This document shows positions 16,480 to 24,258 of a DNA stretch of 53,653 nucleotides, one piece after another. This DNA is from an uncultured Eggerthellaceae bacterium (GTDB lineage Bacteria > Actinomycetota > Coriobacteriia > Coriobacteriales > Eggerthellaceae): positions 1 through 53,653 of the forward strand of contig CAJFUR010000124.1 in NCBI GenBank assembly GCA_904420215.1. The letters run 5' to 3'. The notes under the pieces were generated by a model, which worked only from the letters and a program-made list of their open reading frames with translations, had not been told where the DNA came from and searched no databases. The translations under genes and the position numbers were made by a program. Numbering within the stretch: the stretch's first letter is position 1; the number at the start of each line of letters is the position of its first letter.

Positions 16480-17079
16480 CTAGACAAGGCTTCCGGATAC
16501 CGGCACGCCGAATACAGCCCTACGGTTGCTGAAGGTAAGGAAAAGCTCCTGAGCATTGGTGTCGTAGGATTTCATGGCATCGATGTACATGCGGCACTTT
16601 TCACGGGCCATGCCCATAAGCTCCATGTCCTTGCTCGTCACCTCCCCCTCGCGCACAACGACACGAAGCGACTTTTCGCGGCAAATCTCCGCCAGTTCTT
16701 GGCGCACGAGGTAATTCGTGCCGTACTCGTCGTAAATGGCCTGCGCCTCATCGCTGGTAACCCGCTTGCGGCGTGCGAGGGAGGCGAGAAGGCTCGCCGC
16801 CTCGTCGGGTACGGCCGCCGCCATATCGCCCATCGTGTCTCTCTTTGCGTCCGCGATAATCCCGTCCACCTCGTCCATGGCCTTGCGCTTCCGCTCCTCA
16901 AGCCGAATTCGACCATCTGGGGATATAGTGGCGATACTCGGCTCTTTCGGGGCCGTGCCGCCGACTGCGTACCTGCGTTGATGCTCCCAGTCATCCCGAA
17001 CGATGTTGGCGCAGTCAACGGCGTTCTCCTTGATTGCATCGGCCAGCTCTTGGGCGGTCGTTTCCTTGCAATAGCTCAT
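16480..17079 (-). CDS. Mobile-element protein of unknown function
   Basis: 199 residues, charged and mostly helical (for example LEERKRKAMDEVDGIIADAKRDTMGDMAAAVPDE and SKDMELMGMAREKCRMYIDAMKSYD). No family recognised; composition and size resemble small phage accessory proteins. ATG 17079 has GAGGAAG upstream; the longer in-frame extension to 17193 has no such site. It is the last gene of the minus-strand set of the element and the cargo position nearest attL. Confidence 0.75.
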   Translation of the reverse strand: MSYCKETTAQELADAIKENAVDCANIVRDDWEHQRRYAVGGTAPKEPSIATISPDGRIRLEERKRKAMDEVDGIIADAKRDTMGDMAAAVPDEAASLLASLARRKRVTSDEAQAIYDEYGTNYLVRQELAEICREKSLRVVVREGEVTSKDMELMGMAREKCRMYIDAMKSYDTNAQELFLTFSNRRAVFGVPVSGSLV

Positions 17080-17358
17080 GGCTTCCTCTTTCCCGCAGGC
17101 CTGCGCCCGCGATTTTGCGTTTGTTCCGAATCGTTGCCGTCCTGTCGGTAATACCCCCCTGTTGCCGGAAACCATCGGGGGGAAATCGGCCATATCGCCG
17201 CCGGGTAGCCATCGGGAGGAAGGGAGGGGCGCCCCCCCCCCGGCCCCTCTCCGTCGCCAGTCTGATCGTTCAGCACCCTCGCGCCGCTACCACGCCGGCA
17301 CAAGGGTGCTGCCTAACTCAAATGGGTAATCATCTACGCACACGGCCACCACCTCCCT
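17080..17358. other. Gap with a ten-base poly-C tract between element genes
   Basis: A run of ten C (17232-17241) lies between the DnaC-like gene and the 199-residue gene. A frame from about 17276 (GTG) to 17076 overlaps the next ATG as ATGA and crosses the tract in frame, but has no good ribosome site and a Pro/Gly/Arg-rich product, so I do not call it a gene. A short frame after GGGAGG at about 17340 ends after some twenty codons. Confidence 0.4.
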
Positions 17359-18300
17359 TCACGTCTGCCGCCTGTCCGCGCAGTCCAGAACAAGCAGGTT
17401 GTCGGCACACCCCGCAAGCCCGCCCATGGCCCCGGCCACGCGCGATGCTACGGCGTAGGCGGCTTCCCTGTCACCGCCCGCCCGCTCCATGCGGTTGCGG
17501 TAGTCGCTCATTCCGAACTGTGACGTTATGAGGGTTGGGCGAAGCTCGGTGTATCGGCGGTCAATGAGGTCGAAAAGGCAATCGCAAAAAGCCTTGTCCG
17601 TGCGCTCCTCCCCCAGCCCGTCCAGCACCAGAACCGGCGCGGCCTTGTACGGCTCTATGGCCTCGGCCTTGGTCGGCCTCGATGCCGTGCCATACAGTCC
17701 GCCCGCGTCCCATTCTTGCTTCAACATGCGGGCGTTGACGAATCGCGGCCTAGCGCCACGGCGCACCATCGCAAGGCATGCCGCCCCGGCGAGCGTGGTT
17801 TTGCCCGCGCCCGTTCCGCCGCCCACGTAGAACCACGGCGCGGAACCCTTGGCGGCATCCGAGGCCCACGCTTCCAACCTTTCGGGCAGCGCCACGCCCG
17901 AAAGTGCAAGCTCGGCGAACCTCCGGGGCACGCCCGCCGCCGCCATGGCCGCGCGGTCTGCCGCCTCGTCCCTCGGGGCCTCGGGCGCGTCGGGGAAGTC
18001 CCGCGCGTTCATCGCCGCGAGGTCTGCGGCGTCTTCCTCCGTGAGCAGCCGCCCGGATTCGGCGGCGTGCCTTATCCTGCCGTCGCCGTCCTTGACAACG
18101 GGGAACCTGTCGAAGCCCCACCATGAGCGGAACTGAATATCGCCCAACTCAAGCATCCTAGCCCACGTGAGGCCGGGGACGAATGACGGCTCAAATCCCT
18201 CGCGCTCCCAAACCGCAGCGCGCTCGGCGTACTCCCGTGCGGCATCTTCCTCCGCGAGGCTCGGACTTGGCCAACCCGTCGCCGCATAGTCATCGACCAT
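17359..18300 (-). CDS. DnaC/IstB-type replicative helicase loader
   Basis: 313 residues. An AAA+ ATPase core occupies the C-terminal half with Walker A GGGTGAGKTT (about 160-169) and Walker B VLVLDGLGEE (about 223-232), followed by the sensor segment LITSQFG. DnaC-type proteins load the replicative helicase onto element or phage DNA. The N-terminal 140 residues are probably the helicase-interacting part and show no known domain. ATG 18300 has GGAGG eight bases upstream; a GTG at 18327 lacks a site. It follows the 18315-18791 gene by 14 bases, a typical phage replication pair. Confidence 0.85.
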   Translation of the reverse strand: MVDDYAATGWPSPSLAEEDAAREYAERAAVWEREGFEPSFVPGLTWARMLELGDIQFRSWWGFDRFPVVKDGDGRIRHAAESGRLLTEEDAADLAAMNARDFPDAPEAPRDEAADRAAMAAAGVPRRFAELALSGVALPERLEAWASDAAKGSAPWFYVGGGTGAGKTTLAGAACLAMVRRGARPRFVNARMLKQEWDAGGLYGTASRPTKAEAIEPYKAAPVLVLDGLGEERTDKAFCDCLFDLIDRRYTELRPTLITSQFGMSDYRNRMERAGGDREAAYAVASRVAGAMGGLAGCADNLLVLDCADRRQT

Positions 18301-18314
18301 CGGAGCAACCTCCC

Positions 18315-18791
18315 TCACGTCCGCCACGTCTTGCTGAAATACCGCGAAATGAAATCCCCTTCCCCCTCCTTCTCAGGGGGTTCTCCTTCTATAGGTGGGG
18401 GGATTGTATTTACTCCCTTATCTCTATATCTAATATCTGTGGGCACAACCTGTGCAGGTTGATTTGCCGTTTTCGCAGGTAAAACGTCGCTTTTGGTTTC
18501 TCGTTCGGTTTCCGTTTGGCGTTCATTTGGAAACCGTTTAAAATCCGTTTGGTTCTCGTTCGGCGCTCGTTCGGTCGTGGCCTCGAAGTTGGAGCGGGCT
18601 TTCTTTATGCGCCCCTTGAAGCCGGTCATAACCGCCCCACCCCTCACGGAAAGCCCCCGCGGCTCCTCGCCATCGTAGAACAGCGCCAGCGCGGCTAGGC
18701 AAAGTCTCGCGCCCTGTGCCCCCGGCAACTCCCTAGCCGCCTCGTAAAGCTCCCTCGGGAACTTGTAGTAATCGGGCTTTCCCTCGGCCAT
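18315..18791 (-). CDS. Phage-type replication accessory protein (DUF6291-like)
   Basis: 158 residues. The N-terminal segment (DYYKFPRELYEAARELPGAQGARLCLAALALFYDGEEP) resembles the short helical domain found in phage genes just upstream of helicase loaders; the rest is charged and disordered, with alternating Asn/Gln/Glu/Arg-rich repeats (PNENQTDF, PNERQTET). The role as a replisome organiser is inferred mainly from position. The start overlaps the region just after the excisionase-like gene, and the ribosome site is weak, suggesting coupled translation. Confidence 0.6.
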   Translation of the reverse strand: MAEGKPDYYKFPRELYEAARELPGAQGARLCLAALALFYDGEEPRGLSVRGGAVMTGFKGRIKKARSNFEATTERAPNENQTDFKRFPNERQTETERETKSDVLPAKTANQPAQVVPTDIRYRDKGVNTIPPPIEGEPPEKEGEGDFISRYFSKTWRT

Positions 18792-18799
18792 CGTGGCGC

Positions 18800-19003
18800 C
18801 TACTCAATACCGGCGAAAACTAGAACCTTGTCACGGTTGAAGCGCCATTGAAGCCCGACCCGCACGGCGGGCAATCCGCCCTCCTTGGCAAGTCTGACGG
18901 CTTGGCGCTCGCTGATTGAAAGCAACTCCGCAACCTCCTTGCCGTTCAGAAGCAGCGGCAAACCCTCGGCCTGCTCCCTAGTCGTGATTCTCTGCGCTTC
19001 CAT
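18800..19003 (-). CDS. Excisionase-like small HTH DNA-binding protein
   Basis: 67 residues forming a MerR/excisionase-type winged helix: LLLNGKEVAELLSISERQAVRLAKEGGLPAVRVGLQWRFNRDKVL. Such proteins bend DNA at att sites to direct integrase toward excision, or act as regulators. AAGGGGCGG lies upstream of ATG 19003. Starts the replication gene set 18315-17359. A strong hairpin separates it from the HTH regulator further upstream. Confidence 0.8.
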   Translation of the reverse strand: MEAQRITTREQAEGLPLLLNGKEVAELLSISERQAVRLAKEGGLPAVRVGLQWRFNRDKVLVFAGIE

Positions 19004-19136
19004 AGCCGCCCCTTTCTCGTCGTTGTGTCGGCGTTGGCATTGTTGACGGGTTGAGTATCGCACAGCTGAAAATGACACTTTTTTGCAAGTAGAGCGGCAC
19101 GTTAGGCAAGTGGTGGGCTTTTCGAAAAGGGGTATA

Positions 19137-19177
19137 CCGAATGCACCCTTCCCGTTGTGCGGGAAGGGTGCATTCGG
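19137..19177. terminator. Perfect 18-bp hairpin in the element
   Basis: CCGAATGCACCCTTCCCG pairs with its exact complement over a five-base loop (TTGTG). It lies 38 bases after the stop of the HTH regulator and 130 bases before the excisionase-like gene. There is no immediate T run (CCCCTTTTCG comes about ten bases later on the minus strand), so it may be a terminator or a processing/protein-binding site. Confidence 0.6.
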
Positions 19178-19214
19178 TGGATGCGTTTGCGGTTGTATGT
19201 GGTCTGTGGAGTTT

Positions 19215-19778
19215 TCAGCCCCGAATCTTGGATACCGCCACGCGGGCTTCCTCCAAGTCCCGCGCCGTCTCAACGCCTGCCAGCGCCCGCAGCGCGTCAA
19301 TCTCGGGCGCAAGCTCGCCATCGGGCGCAATCGCCGATAGCTCAACCTTCACCCGGCACAGCTCGGCAATGACGGCGTTGAGGATGCGCCCCTGAACCTC
19401 TAGATTCCCGTAGACGGGGCCAGCCTTGAACACCTCGGCAAGGCAAGCGACGGCCACGGGAGCAAGGTCGGCGCTCAAATGCTCCCTCGGCTCCATCATG
19501 TCGAAATAGAACCCCGCCCAGTATGCCATCGGGTCGCTATCGCCCAGCCGCTCGGCCTTGGCCGCGCTGAGCGCCCTTGCTATGGCATTGGCTTCCTTGG
19601 CACGTATGGGGCGGGGGTTGCCCTGCCACCGCCTGACCGTCTCGGGCTTCCTGCCAGTCTCGGCGGATATACGCTCTATCAAAGGCCCCGTTTCGGCCTT
19701 GTGGCCGTCCCTGCGCCCCGCCTTGGCCTCGGCCTGTAGAACCTCCCGGAATCGGGGGAATAGGGGCTTGTCGGGCAT
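19215..19778 (-). CDS. Helix-turn-helix protein, probable element regulator
   Basis: 187 residues. The N-terminal region (residues about 30-70) contains a putative HTH (PLIERISAETGRKPETVRRWQGNPRPIRAKEANAIARAL), followed by a helical domain of about 110 residues without a known signature. Position beside integrase and the excisionase-like gene fits a lysogeny-type regulator. GGAGG lies six bases before ATG 19778, and the ribosome site overlaps the end of the upstream frameshifted gene (TGA at 19782-19780). Confidence 0.7.
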   Translation of the reverse strand: MPDKPLFPRFREVLQAEAKAGRRDGHKAETGPLIERISAETGRKPETVRRWQGNPRPIRAKEANAIARALSAAKAERLGDSDPMAYWAGFYFDMMEPREHLSADLAPVAVACLAEVFKAGPVYGNLEVQGRILNAVIAELCRVKVELSAIAPDGELAPEIDALRALAGVETARDLEEARVAVSKIRG

Positions 19779-19779
19779 T

Positions 19780-20024
19780 TCACACCTCCATGCATTCCAG
19801 AGCCGCCACGCCGTCGGCGTTGGCCTTGTAGAGCAATCCTTCTGCGATCTCGCCCACAGTAGCCGCCACGTCCTGCGAGCAGCCGCGCTCCCCGTCGTTG
19901 GCGGCGTTCACGTAGCCCAGCGCCGCCATGTAAAGCTCCGTGAGGCCTTGCGACTGGACCAGAAACCTCGAAGCGGCCTCCTTATGTCCCCGCGCCCCAT
20001 AAGCTCCAAGTCGTTAAGGCTCAT
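19780..20024 (-). pseudogene. Small element gene, apparently frameshifted near its start
   Basis: From ATG 20024 the frame reads MSLNDLELMGRGD and then stops soon; shifting frame at the GGGGACATAAGG stretch (about 19985) gives a continuous product (KEAASRFLVQSQGLTELY, then MAALGYVNAANDG and so on) that ends with TGA at 19780, overlapping the ribosome site of the next gene. The joined protein would be about 82 residues, helical, of unknown function. Either a real one- or two-base indel or a sequence error explains it; a start at an internal ATG would give only the C-terminal half. Confidence 0.55.
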
Positions 20025-20068
20025 TTCCTGTCATTTCTCTCGTTGAGCGGCGTAGCGCCGCAGGTTGC

Positions 20069-21322
20069 CTAATACGCCGTGCCCGTGGGGGCAAGTTCCA
20101 TGATTCGCGCCGCAGGCTCGCCGCCCGCCATGGCCCTTGCCACGACCTCGGCCCCGCGCCTCTTTGCGTCAGGGTCTGCGTCGGCGTAGATGTTGAGCGT
20201 CATAGCGGCGTTTGCGTGTCCCAGCGAACTAGAGACGGTCTTAACGTCCACGTGCGCCGCTATCGCCGCCGTGGCGTAGGTGTGCCGCAAGTCGTGGAAG
20301 GTGGGACGCTTGCCCTGAGTGCCCATAAGTCCCAGCAAATCCGCCATGACGCGCCACCGCTCCCAAAGGACGTGGGGATTATAGAAACGGTAATCGCCTG
20401 TGGCCTCATCCGTGTCTATGCGCCCCAAAACGAACATGTCAGGCGAGAAGGGCACGCCCGCTTCTAGGCACTGCGTGGAAACCTCGGCACGCCTCGCCCT
20501 CAGCGCCTCGGCCAAAGGTTCGGGGTAGCAGATGGTGCGACGGCTCCCCCCGGTCTTAGGCTCCTTGACGTAATAGCGCCCGTTGTCCTTGCCTATGGCC
20601 TCACGAACGTCCAGCGTCATTGCCTTTAAATCGACATTGCGCCATCGCAGGGCGCATATCTCGCCCTCTCGCATCCCGGTGTAAAGGGCCATCTGCATAG
20701 CCACAACGTCGGGAGTCTGGGATGCCGCAGCGAGCGCAGCCGCAAGCCGCTTCCTCTGGGCCTCAGGTATCGCGTTAGGCTCGGGCTGCTTGCGCTTGGG
20801 GGCTTTAACGCCGTCCGTGGGGTTGCGCTGTAGCCGCCCGTCGTTCACGGCCTGACGCATCGCGGAACGAACCAAGACAAAGGCTTTGGACGTGCTAGCT
20901 GCCGAGTACTTGGCCGCGACCTCGGCGAGCCATGCTCGGAAATCCTCGGGGCCTACCTCTGAAAGCCCCGCCCCCGCAATGGCGAACGGCTCAACCTGCC
21001 GCCGCAGGATGTAGCGGTACCCGTTGACGGTGGACGGCTCGGCGGTCACGGCCACGCCGTCAACGTAGGCCATAAGGTACTCTAGGACGGTCTGAACGGC
21101 TTTCTGCGGGGAGTTCTCGGCGCGGTCGGCTTCTGCCCTCAGCTCGTCCCACCATGCGGCCATCGCCCTCTCAGCCGCCCGCTTGCTCTTTACGCCCTCG
21201 AAAGTCTTCGACTTGGTGCGCCATGCTCCGTCATCGTCCTTGTACTTGACTTGCGCACGCCACGCCTTTTTGCCGCCCTTCTTGGCGTACTCCCTTAGCA
21301 TGGGTTGCTTTCCGTACAGCAT
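20069..21322 (-). CDS. Tyrosine recombinase (integrase) of the element
   Basis: 417 residues. An N-terminal arm-binding-type domain (WRAQVKYKDDDGAWRTKSKTF) is followed by a SAM-like core-binding domain (about 60-170) and the catalytic domain with Arg in YTGMREGEICALRW, the HxxR box in FHDLRHTYAT, GHA at the second His and the nucleophile Tyr in TLNIYADAD. It catalyses integration and excision between the 45-bp att sites. ATG 21322 has AAGGGG upstream; the frame extends further 5' through the arm sites but without a site. It lies next to attR, pointing into the element. Confidence 0.95.
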   Translation of the reverse strand: MLYGKQPMLREYAKKGGKKAWRAQVKYKDDDGAWRTKSKTFEGVKSKRAAERAMAAWWDELRAEADRAENSPQKAVQTVLEYLMAYVDGVAVTAEPSTVNGYRYILRRQVEPFAIAGAGLSEVGPEDFRAWLAEVAAKYSAASTSKAFVLVRSAMRQAVNDGRLQRNPTDGVKAPKRKQPEPNAIPEAQRKRLAAALAAASQTPDVVAMQMALYTGMREGEICALRWRNVDLKAMTLDVREAIGKDNGRYYVKEPKTGGSRRTICYPEPLAEALRARRAEVSTQCLEAGVPFSPDMFVLGRIDTDEATGDYRFYNPHVLWERWRVMADLLGLMGTQGKRPTFHDLRHTYATAAIAAHVDVKTVSSSLGHANAAMTLNIYADADPDAKRRGAEVVARAMAGGEPAARIMELAPTGTAY

Positions 21323-21334
21323 GCCAGCCCCTTT

Positions 21335-21369
21335 CATGCACCAAGCCATGCACCAAATATGCACCAAAT
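21335..21369. repeat. Right arm-type integrase sites (three TGCACCAA repeats)
   Basis: Three TGCACCAA copies directly upstream of the integrase start, matching the cluster at 16046-16080 in order, spacing and orientation. Besides recombination they could let integrase repress its own gene. Confidence 0.75.
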
Positions 21370-21482
21370 GCTCCCGTCTTGATTTTACAACCATGGCGGC
21401 ATTGTCTGCAATAGTGGTATTTTTGCTGATAGAAAGGTTAGTATTTTCCGGCAAAATCCCTGCTGGCTTACTACTATCCACA

Positions 21483-21527
21483 CTCATAACCCGGATGTCG
21501 TAGGTTCAAATCCTGCCCCCGCGACCA
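21483..21527 (+). other. attR of the integrated element
   Basis: 45-bp copy of the 3' half of tRNA-fMet with one mismatch (T at 21496), not a functional tRNA because the 5' half is missing. Confidence 0.95.
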
Positions 21528-21536
21528 TGGAAAACG

Positions 21537-21566
21537 CAGGCCGGACGCCATGCAGCGTCCGGCCTG
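21537..21566 (+). terminator. Original tRNA-fMet terminator, displaced by the element
   Basis: CAGGCCGGACGC pairs with GCGTCCGGCCTG over CATGCA, followed by TCTGTTC. It sits ten bases after attR, as it would have sat after the tRNA before insertion. The remainder of 21567-21750 is GC-rich with no gene. Confidence 0.75.
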
Positions 21567-21750
21567 TCTGTTCAATCGCGGTCCCCCGCCCCCCTGGCGC
21601 CACTCGACGCCGCAACGCAGATGCAGGTGGCCAGCCGCCCGGGCGAAGCCGCCCGAGGGAAGCCGCTCGAACGAGAGCGCCTCCCCTTCGCCCGCCGCAG
21701 TTCAAGCCGCAGGCCGGCCAAGCCGCCCCCTTGGACCTCGGCCCATGGCC

Positions 21751-22020
21751 TCAGACCTTGTACATGTACTGGAACACGTCTTCGCGCTGGATGATCGCCT
21801 GCACGCCCAGGTCCTCGCCCACGGCGGCCAGCCTTTCCTGCACGGTGTTGAAATCGGCCGCCTCGGGATCCAGCGTGACCAGCATCGTCATGGAGAATAT
21901 GTCCTCCAGAATGGTCTGGCTGATGTCGTCGATGTTGGCGTTGCACGCGGCCAGCGTGGTGGACACCGCCGCCACGATGCCGCTGCGGTCTTTGCCCAGA
22001 ACGGAGATGACGCACTTCAT
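21751..22020 (-). CDS. ACT-domain regulatory protein (UPF0237 type)
   Basis: 89 residues forming a single ACT domain of the UPF0237 type: MKCVISVLGKDRSGIVAAVSTTLA, NIDDISQTILEDIFSMTMLV and VQAIIQREDVFQYMYKV. Such proteins bind small ligands, often amino acids, and usually act as modulators; the target is unknown. AAGGAG lies just upstream of ATG 22020. The stop of folE is 15 bases upstream, so the two genes are probably co-transcribed. Confidence 0.9.
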   Translation of the reverse strand: MKCVISVLGKDRSGIVAAVSTTLAACNANIDDISQTILEDIFSMTMLVTLDPEAADFNTVQERLAAVGEDLGVQAIIQREDVFQYMYKV

Positions 22021-22035
22021 GAACGGCTCCTTTCT

Positions 22036-22605
22036 TCAGCTCCTGCGCGCGAAGATGAGCGAGAGCGCTTCGGCACGCGTGGCCTGGCTGCGCTCGAACG
22101 CGCCGCGCACCGCACTGGTGGTGGTGCGCGCGCCCGGCTTCTTCACGCCACGCATGCTCATGCACAGATGCTCGGCCTCCAGCACCACGATGACGCCCTG
22201 CGGATGCAGCCCCTCTATGAGCGTGTCGGCAATCTGCGAGGTTAGGCGCTCTTGCACCTGCGGGCGCTTCGCGAACACGTCAACCAGCCGCGCCAGCTTC
22301 GAAAGGCCGCAGATGCGCCCGTCGGCCGCCGGGATGTACGCCACGTGCGCCATGCCGAAGAACGGCACCAGATGGTGCTCGCACATGGAGTAGAACGGGA
22401 TGTCGCGCACGAGCACCATTTCCTCGTGATGCTCGTCGAACGTCGTCTCGAAGTGCTCGGCCGGATCCTGCACCATGCCGGCAAACACTTCCTCGTACAT
22501 CTTCGCCACGCGCTCGGGCGTCTTGAGCAGTCCCTCGCGGCCGGGGTCTTCCCCAATGCCTTCCAGAACGAGCCGCACGCCCGCTTCTATTTTCGCCCTG
22601 TCCAT
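22036..22605 (-). CDS. folE: GTP cyclohydrolase I
   Basis: A 189-residue enzyme that converts GTP to 7,8-dihydroneopterin triphosphate, the first step of folate or queuosine-type pterin synthesis. Zinc ligands Cys75 and His78 in [10 protein letters not shown] and Cys148 in EHLCMSMRG are present, as are [20 protein letters not shown] and MRGVKKPGA. Length is normal. It precedes the ACT-domain gene with a 15-base gap. No other folate genes are nearby. Confidence 0.97.
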   Translation of the reverse strand: MDRAKIEAGVRLVLEGIGEDPGREGLLKTPERVAKMYEEVFAGMVQDPAEHFETTFDEHHEEMVLVRDIPFYSMCEHHLVPFFGMAHVAYIPAADGRICGLSKLARLVDVFAKRPQVQERLTSQIADTLIEGLHPQGVIVVLEAEHLCMSMRGVKKPGARTTTSAVRGAFERSQATRAEALSLIFARRS

Positions 22606-22776
22606 CCGCCCGCTTCCTTCGCAGAAACCCCAACGCAGAAAGCAGCATCATACCACGACGCCCCCGCGCGCGCCATGCGGGCGGGACCAGCGGAAGCCAA
22701 CGCCCGGACGACACGCAGGGGGCAAGCGGAGCGCGGAGCGACGCGCAGCGTCACGACGCCGCAAAGCATGCAGGCG

Positions 22777-23805
22777 CTACAGGTCCAGTTCCACCCCCAC
22801 GGGGCAGTGGTCGCTGCCGTGGACTTCGCTGTAGATGCTGGCGGCCTCCACCCGATCGGCCAGCGCGTCGCTCACCAGGAAGTAGTCGATGCGCCATCCC
22901 GCGTTGGTCTGGCGGGCCTTGAAGCGGTAGCTCCACCACGAGTAGGCGCCGGTGACATCGGGGTGCAGGTGGCGGAACGTGTCGGTGAAGCCGGCGTCCA
23001 GCAATTCGGTGAACTTCCCGCGCTCCTCGTCGGAAAAGCCCGCCTTGCCGCGGTTCGGGCCGGGGTTCTTGAGGTCGATCTCCTGATGCGCCACGTTGAA
23101 GTCGCCGCACATGACCACGGGTTTCGGCGTCGCCGTCTCGCCCGCCCCGGTCGTGCCCAACACGTAGGCGAAACCCGGGTCGGTGGAACGCGCGCCCAGC
23201 AACGCCCTGCGCGCGTCGGCATCGGGGGCACCAGCGGCAGCGGCATCGGCACCGGTGACCTCCAAGGCCCCTGTGACCCCTGCGACCTTCGCGTCCCCCA
23301 TGCCGCTCGCACCGGGCACGTCGCCAGCAGGAGGCTCCGCGGCACCCGCATCGCCCACGCCCGCACGGCGCTCCACGGGCACGCCCTCAGGCAGCACACC
23401 GGCTTCCAGCCCCTTGCAGAACTCGCGGAAGGCGTCGTCCCATTCCATGCGGTGCGCGATGCGTGCCAGCTCGCTCTGCGCGTTGGGCGTGTACACGTCC
23501 ACGAACCAGAACTTGGAGAACTCCAGCGCCACGATGCGCCCCTCGGTGTCCAGATACGGGTTTCCCAGCCCGTGCAGCACCTGCAGCGGCGCCTCTTTCG
23601 AGAAGACCGCCGTGCCGGAATAGCCCTTCTTTTCCGCGCAGCTCCAAAACTCGTGATAGCCCGGCACGTCCATGTCCACTTGCCCCATCTGGAGCTTCGT
23701 CTCCTGCAATGCGAACACGTCGGCGTCGAATTCCGCGAAGACCTCGTTGAACCCCTTGCCCAGCACGGCGCGCAACCCATTCACGTTCCACGAGATCAAT
23801 CGCAT
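22777..23805 (-). CDS. xthA: Exodeoxyribonuclease III / AP endonuclease with a low-complexity insertion
   Basis: 342 residues, against about 255-280 usual for the family. The EEP fold begins MRLISWNVNGLRAVLGKGF, with catalytic Glu in LQETKLQMGQ, the tyrosine region GTAVFSK, CGDFNVAH, WWSYR, NAGWRIDYFLVS and the final GSDHCPVG. It incises DNA at abasic sites and trims 3' blocks in base excision repair. About 80 extra residues rich in Ala/Gly/Val (roughly positions 128-210, between the PNAQSELARI helix region and PVVMCGDFN) interrupt the family core. ATG 23805 has AAGGGATG upstream. The insertion should form a surface loop; catalytic residues are intact. Confidence 0.95.
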   Translation of the reverse strand: MRLISWNVNGLRAVLGKGFNEVFAEFDADVFALQETKLQMGQVDMDVPGYHEFWSCAEKKGYSGTAVFSKEAPLQVLHGLGNPYLDTEGRIVALEFSKFWFVDVYTPNAQSELARIAHRMEWDDAFREFCKGLEAGVLPEGVPVERRAGVGDAGAAEPPAGDVPGASGMGDAKVAGVTGALEVTGADAAAAGAPDADARRALLGARSTDPGFAYVLGTTGAGETATPKPVVMCGDFNVAHQEIDLKNPGPNRGKAGFSDEERGKFTELLDAGFTDTFRHLHPDVTGAYSWWSYRFKARQTNAGWRIDYFLVSDALADRVEAASIYSEVHGSDHCPVGVELDL

Positions 23806-24116
23806 GATGCATCCCTTCCGAAAACCAGCCCCGCCAACGGGGAGACAGCCCGTGCCACGCGCGCACGGCACGCCAACCCCGGCAAGGCGTTCATCGTCCA
23901 TTGCCCAGCGCCGCGTTGCCGCGTGTCCACCAGCAGGACAACGCCCTTGCGCCGCCCGTGGCCTGCAACCCACAGCCCGCGTTTGCGCCGCATGCAGCCC
24001 GCGCCTGCACTGCGCACCCGCGCGAATCCAGCGGCGCCTGTGCCCGGGCAAATTCCACACCGCGCACTTTGCGGCACATTTTTTCGCACCGTTTCAAATA
24101 TTATACGAAAACGCTC

Positions 24117-24145
24117 TTGTCAAGTAATAGATATGGTCTTATAAT
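24117..24145 (+). promoter_or_regulatory. Strong plus-strand promoter facing a hairpin
   Basis: TTGTCA (24117-24122) and TATAAT (24140-24145) are exactly 17 bases apart. On the opposite strand an overlapping TTGACA could serve xthA. Transcription to the right would start near 24152 and enter the hairpin at 24167-24210 at once. Confidence 0.6.
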
Positions 24146-24166
24146 CGAGATAGTCTGAAACACAGC

Positions 24167-24210
24167 AGATAAGCCATCCGCCACAACCCCCTAGCGCGGA
24201 TGGCTTATCT
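24167..24210. terminator. 15-bp perfect hairpin, terminator of the giant adhesin gene
   Basis: AGATAAGCCATCCGC (24167-24181) pairs perfectly with 24196-24210 over a 14-base loop, 49 bases after the adhesin stop. GTTTCTT follows on the plus strand. It may end the adhesin mRNA on the minus strand and a very short plus-strand RNA from the promoter at 24117. Confidence 0.7.
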
Positions 24211-24258
24211 GTTTCTTGCGGAAGTCTGCGAAAGCATTGCGTCCGCCTGCGTCCGCCC

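Larger units (their letters stand above)
15984..21527. mobile_element. 5.5 kb integrative element in tRNA-fMet
   Basis: Bounded by attL and attR 45-bp repeats. It contains, from right to left on the minus strand: integrase, a frameshifted small gene, an HTH regulator, an excisionase-like HTH gene, a replication-accessory gene, a DnaC-like loader, and a 199-residue unknown protein; on the plus strand a structured RNA candidate near attL. There are no capsid, conjugation or toxin genes, so it is best read as a phage-satellite-like or reduced integrative element. It brings its own terminator to the tRNA and displaced the original one to 21537-21566. Confidence 0.9.

Noticed and set aside
17076-17303. 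75-codon frame overlapping the 199-residue element gene by ATGA
   Set aside because: TTG or GTG start without a ribosome site, Pro/Gly/Arg-rich product crossing a poly-G run; mentioned only as a possibility.
21483-21527. Second tRNA-Met gene after the integrase
   Set aside because: Only the 3' half is present; it is the attR duplicate.
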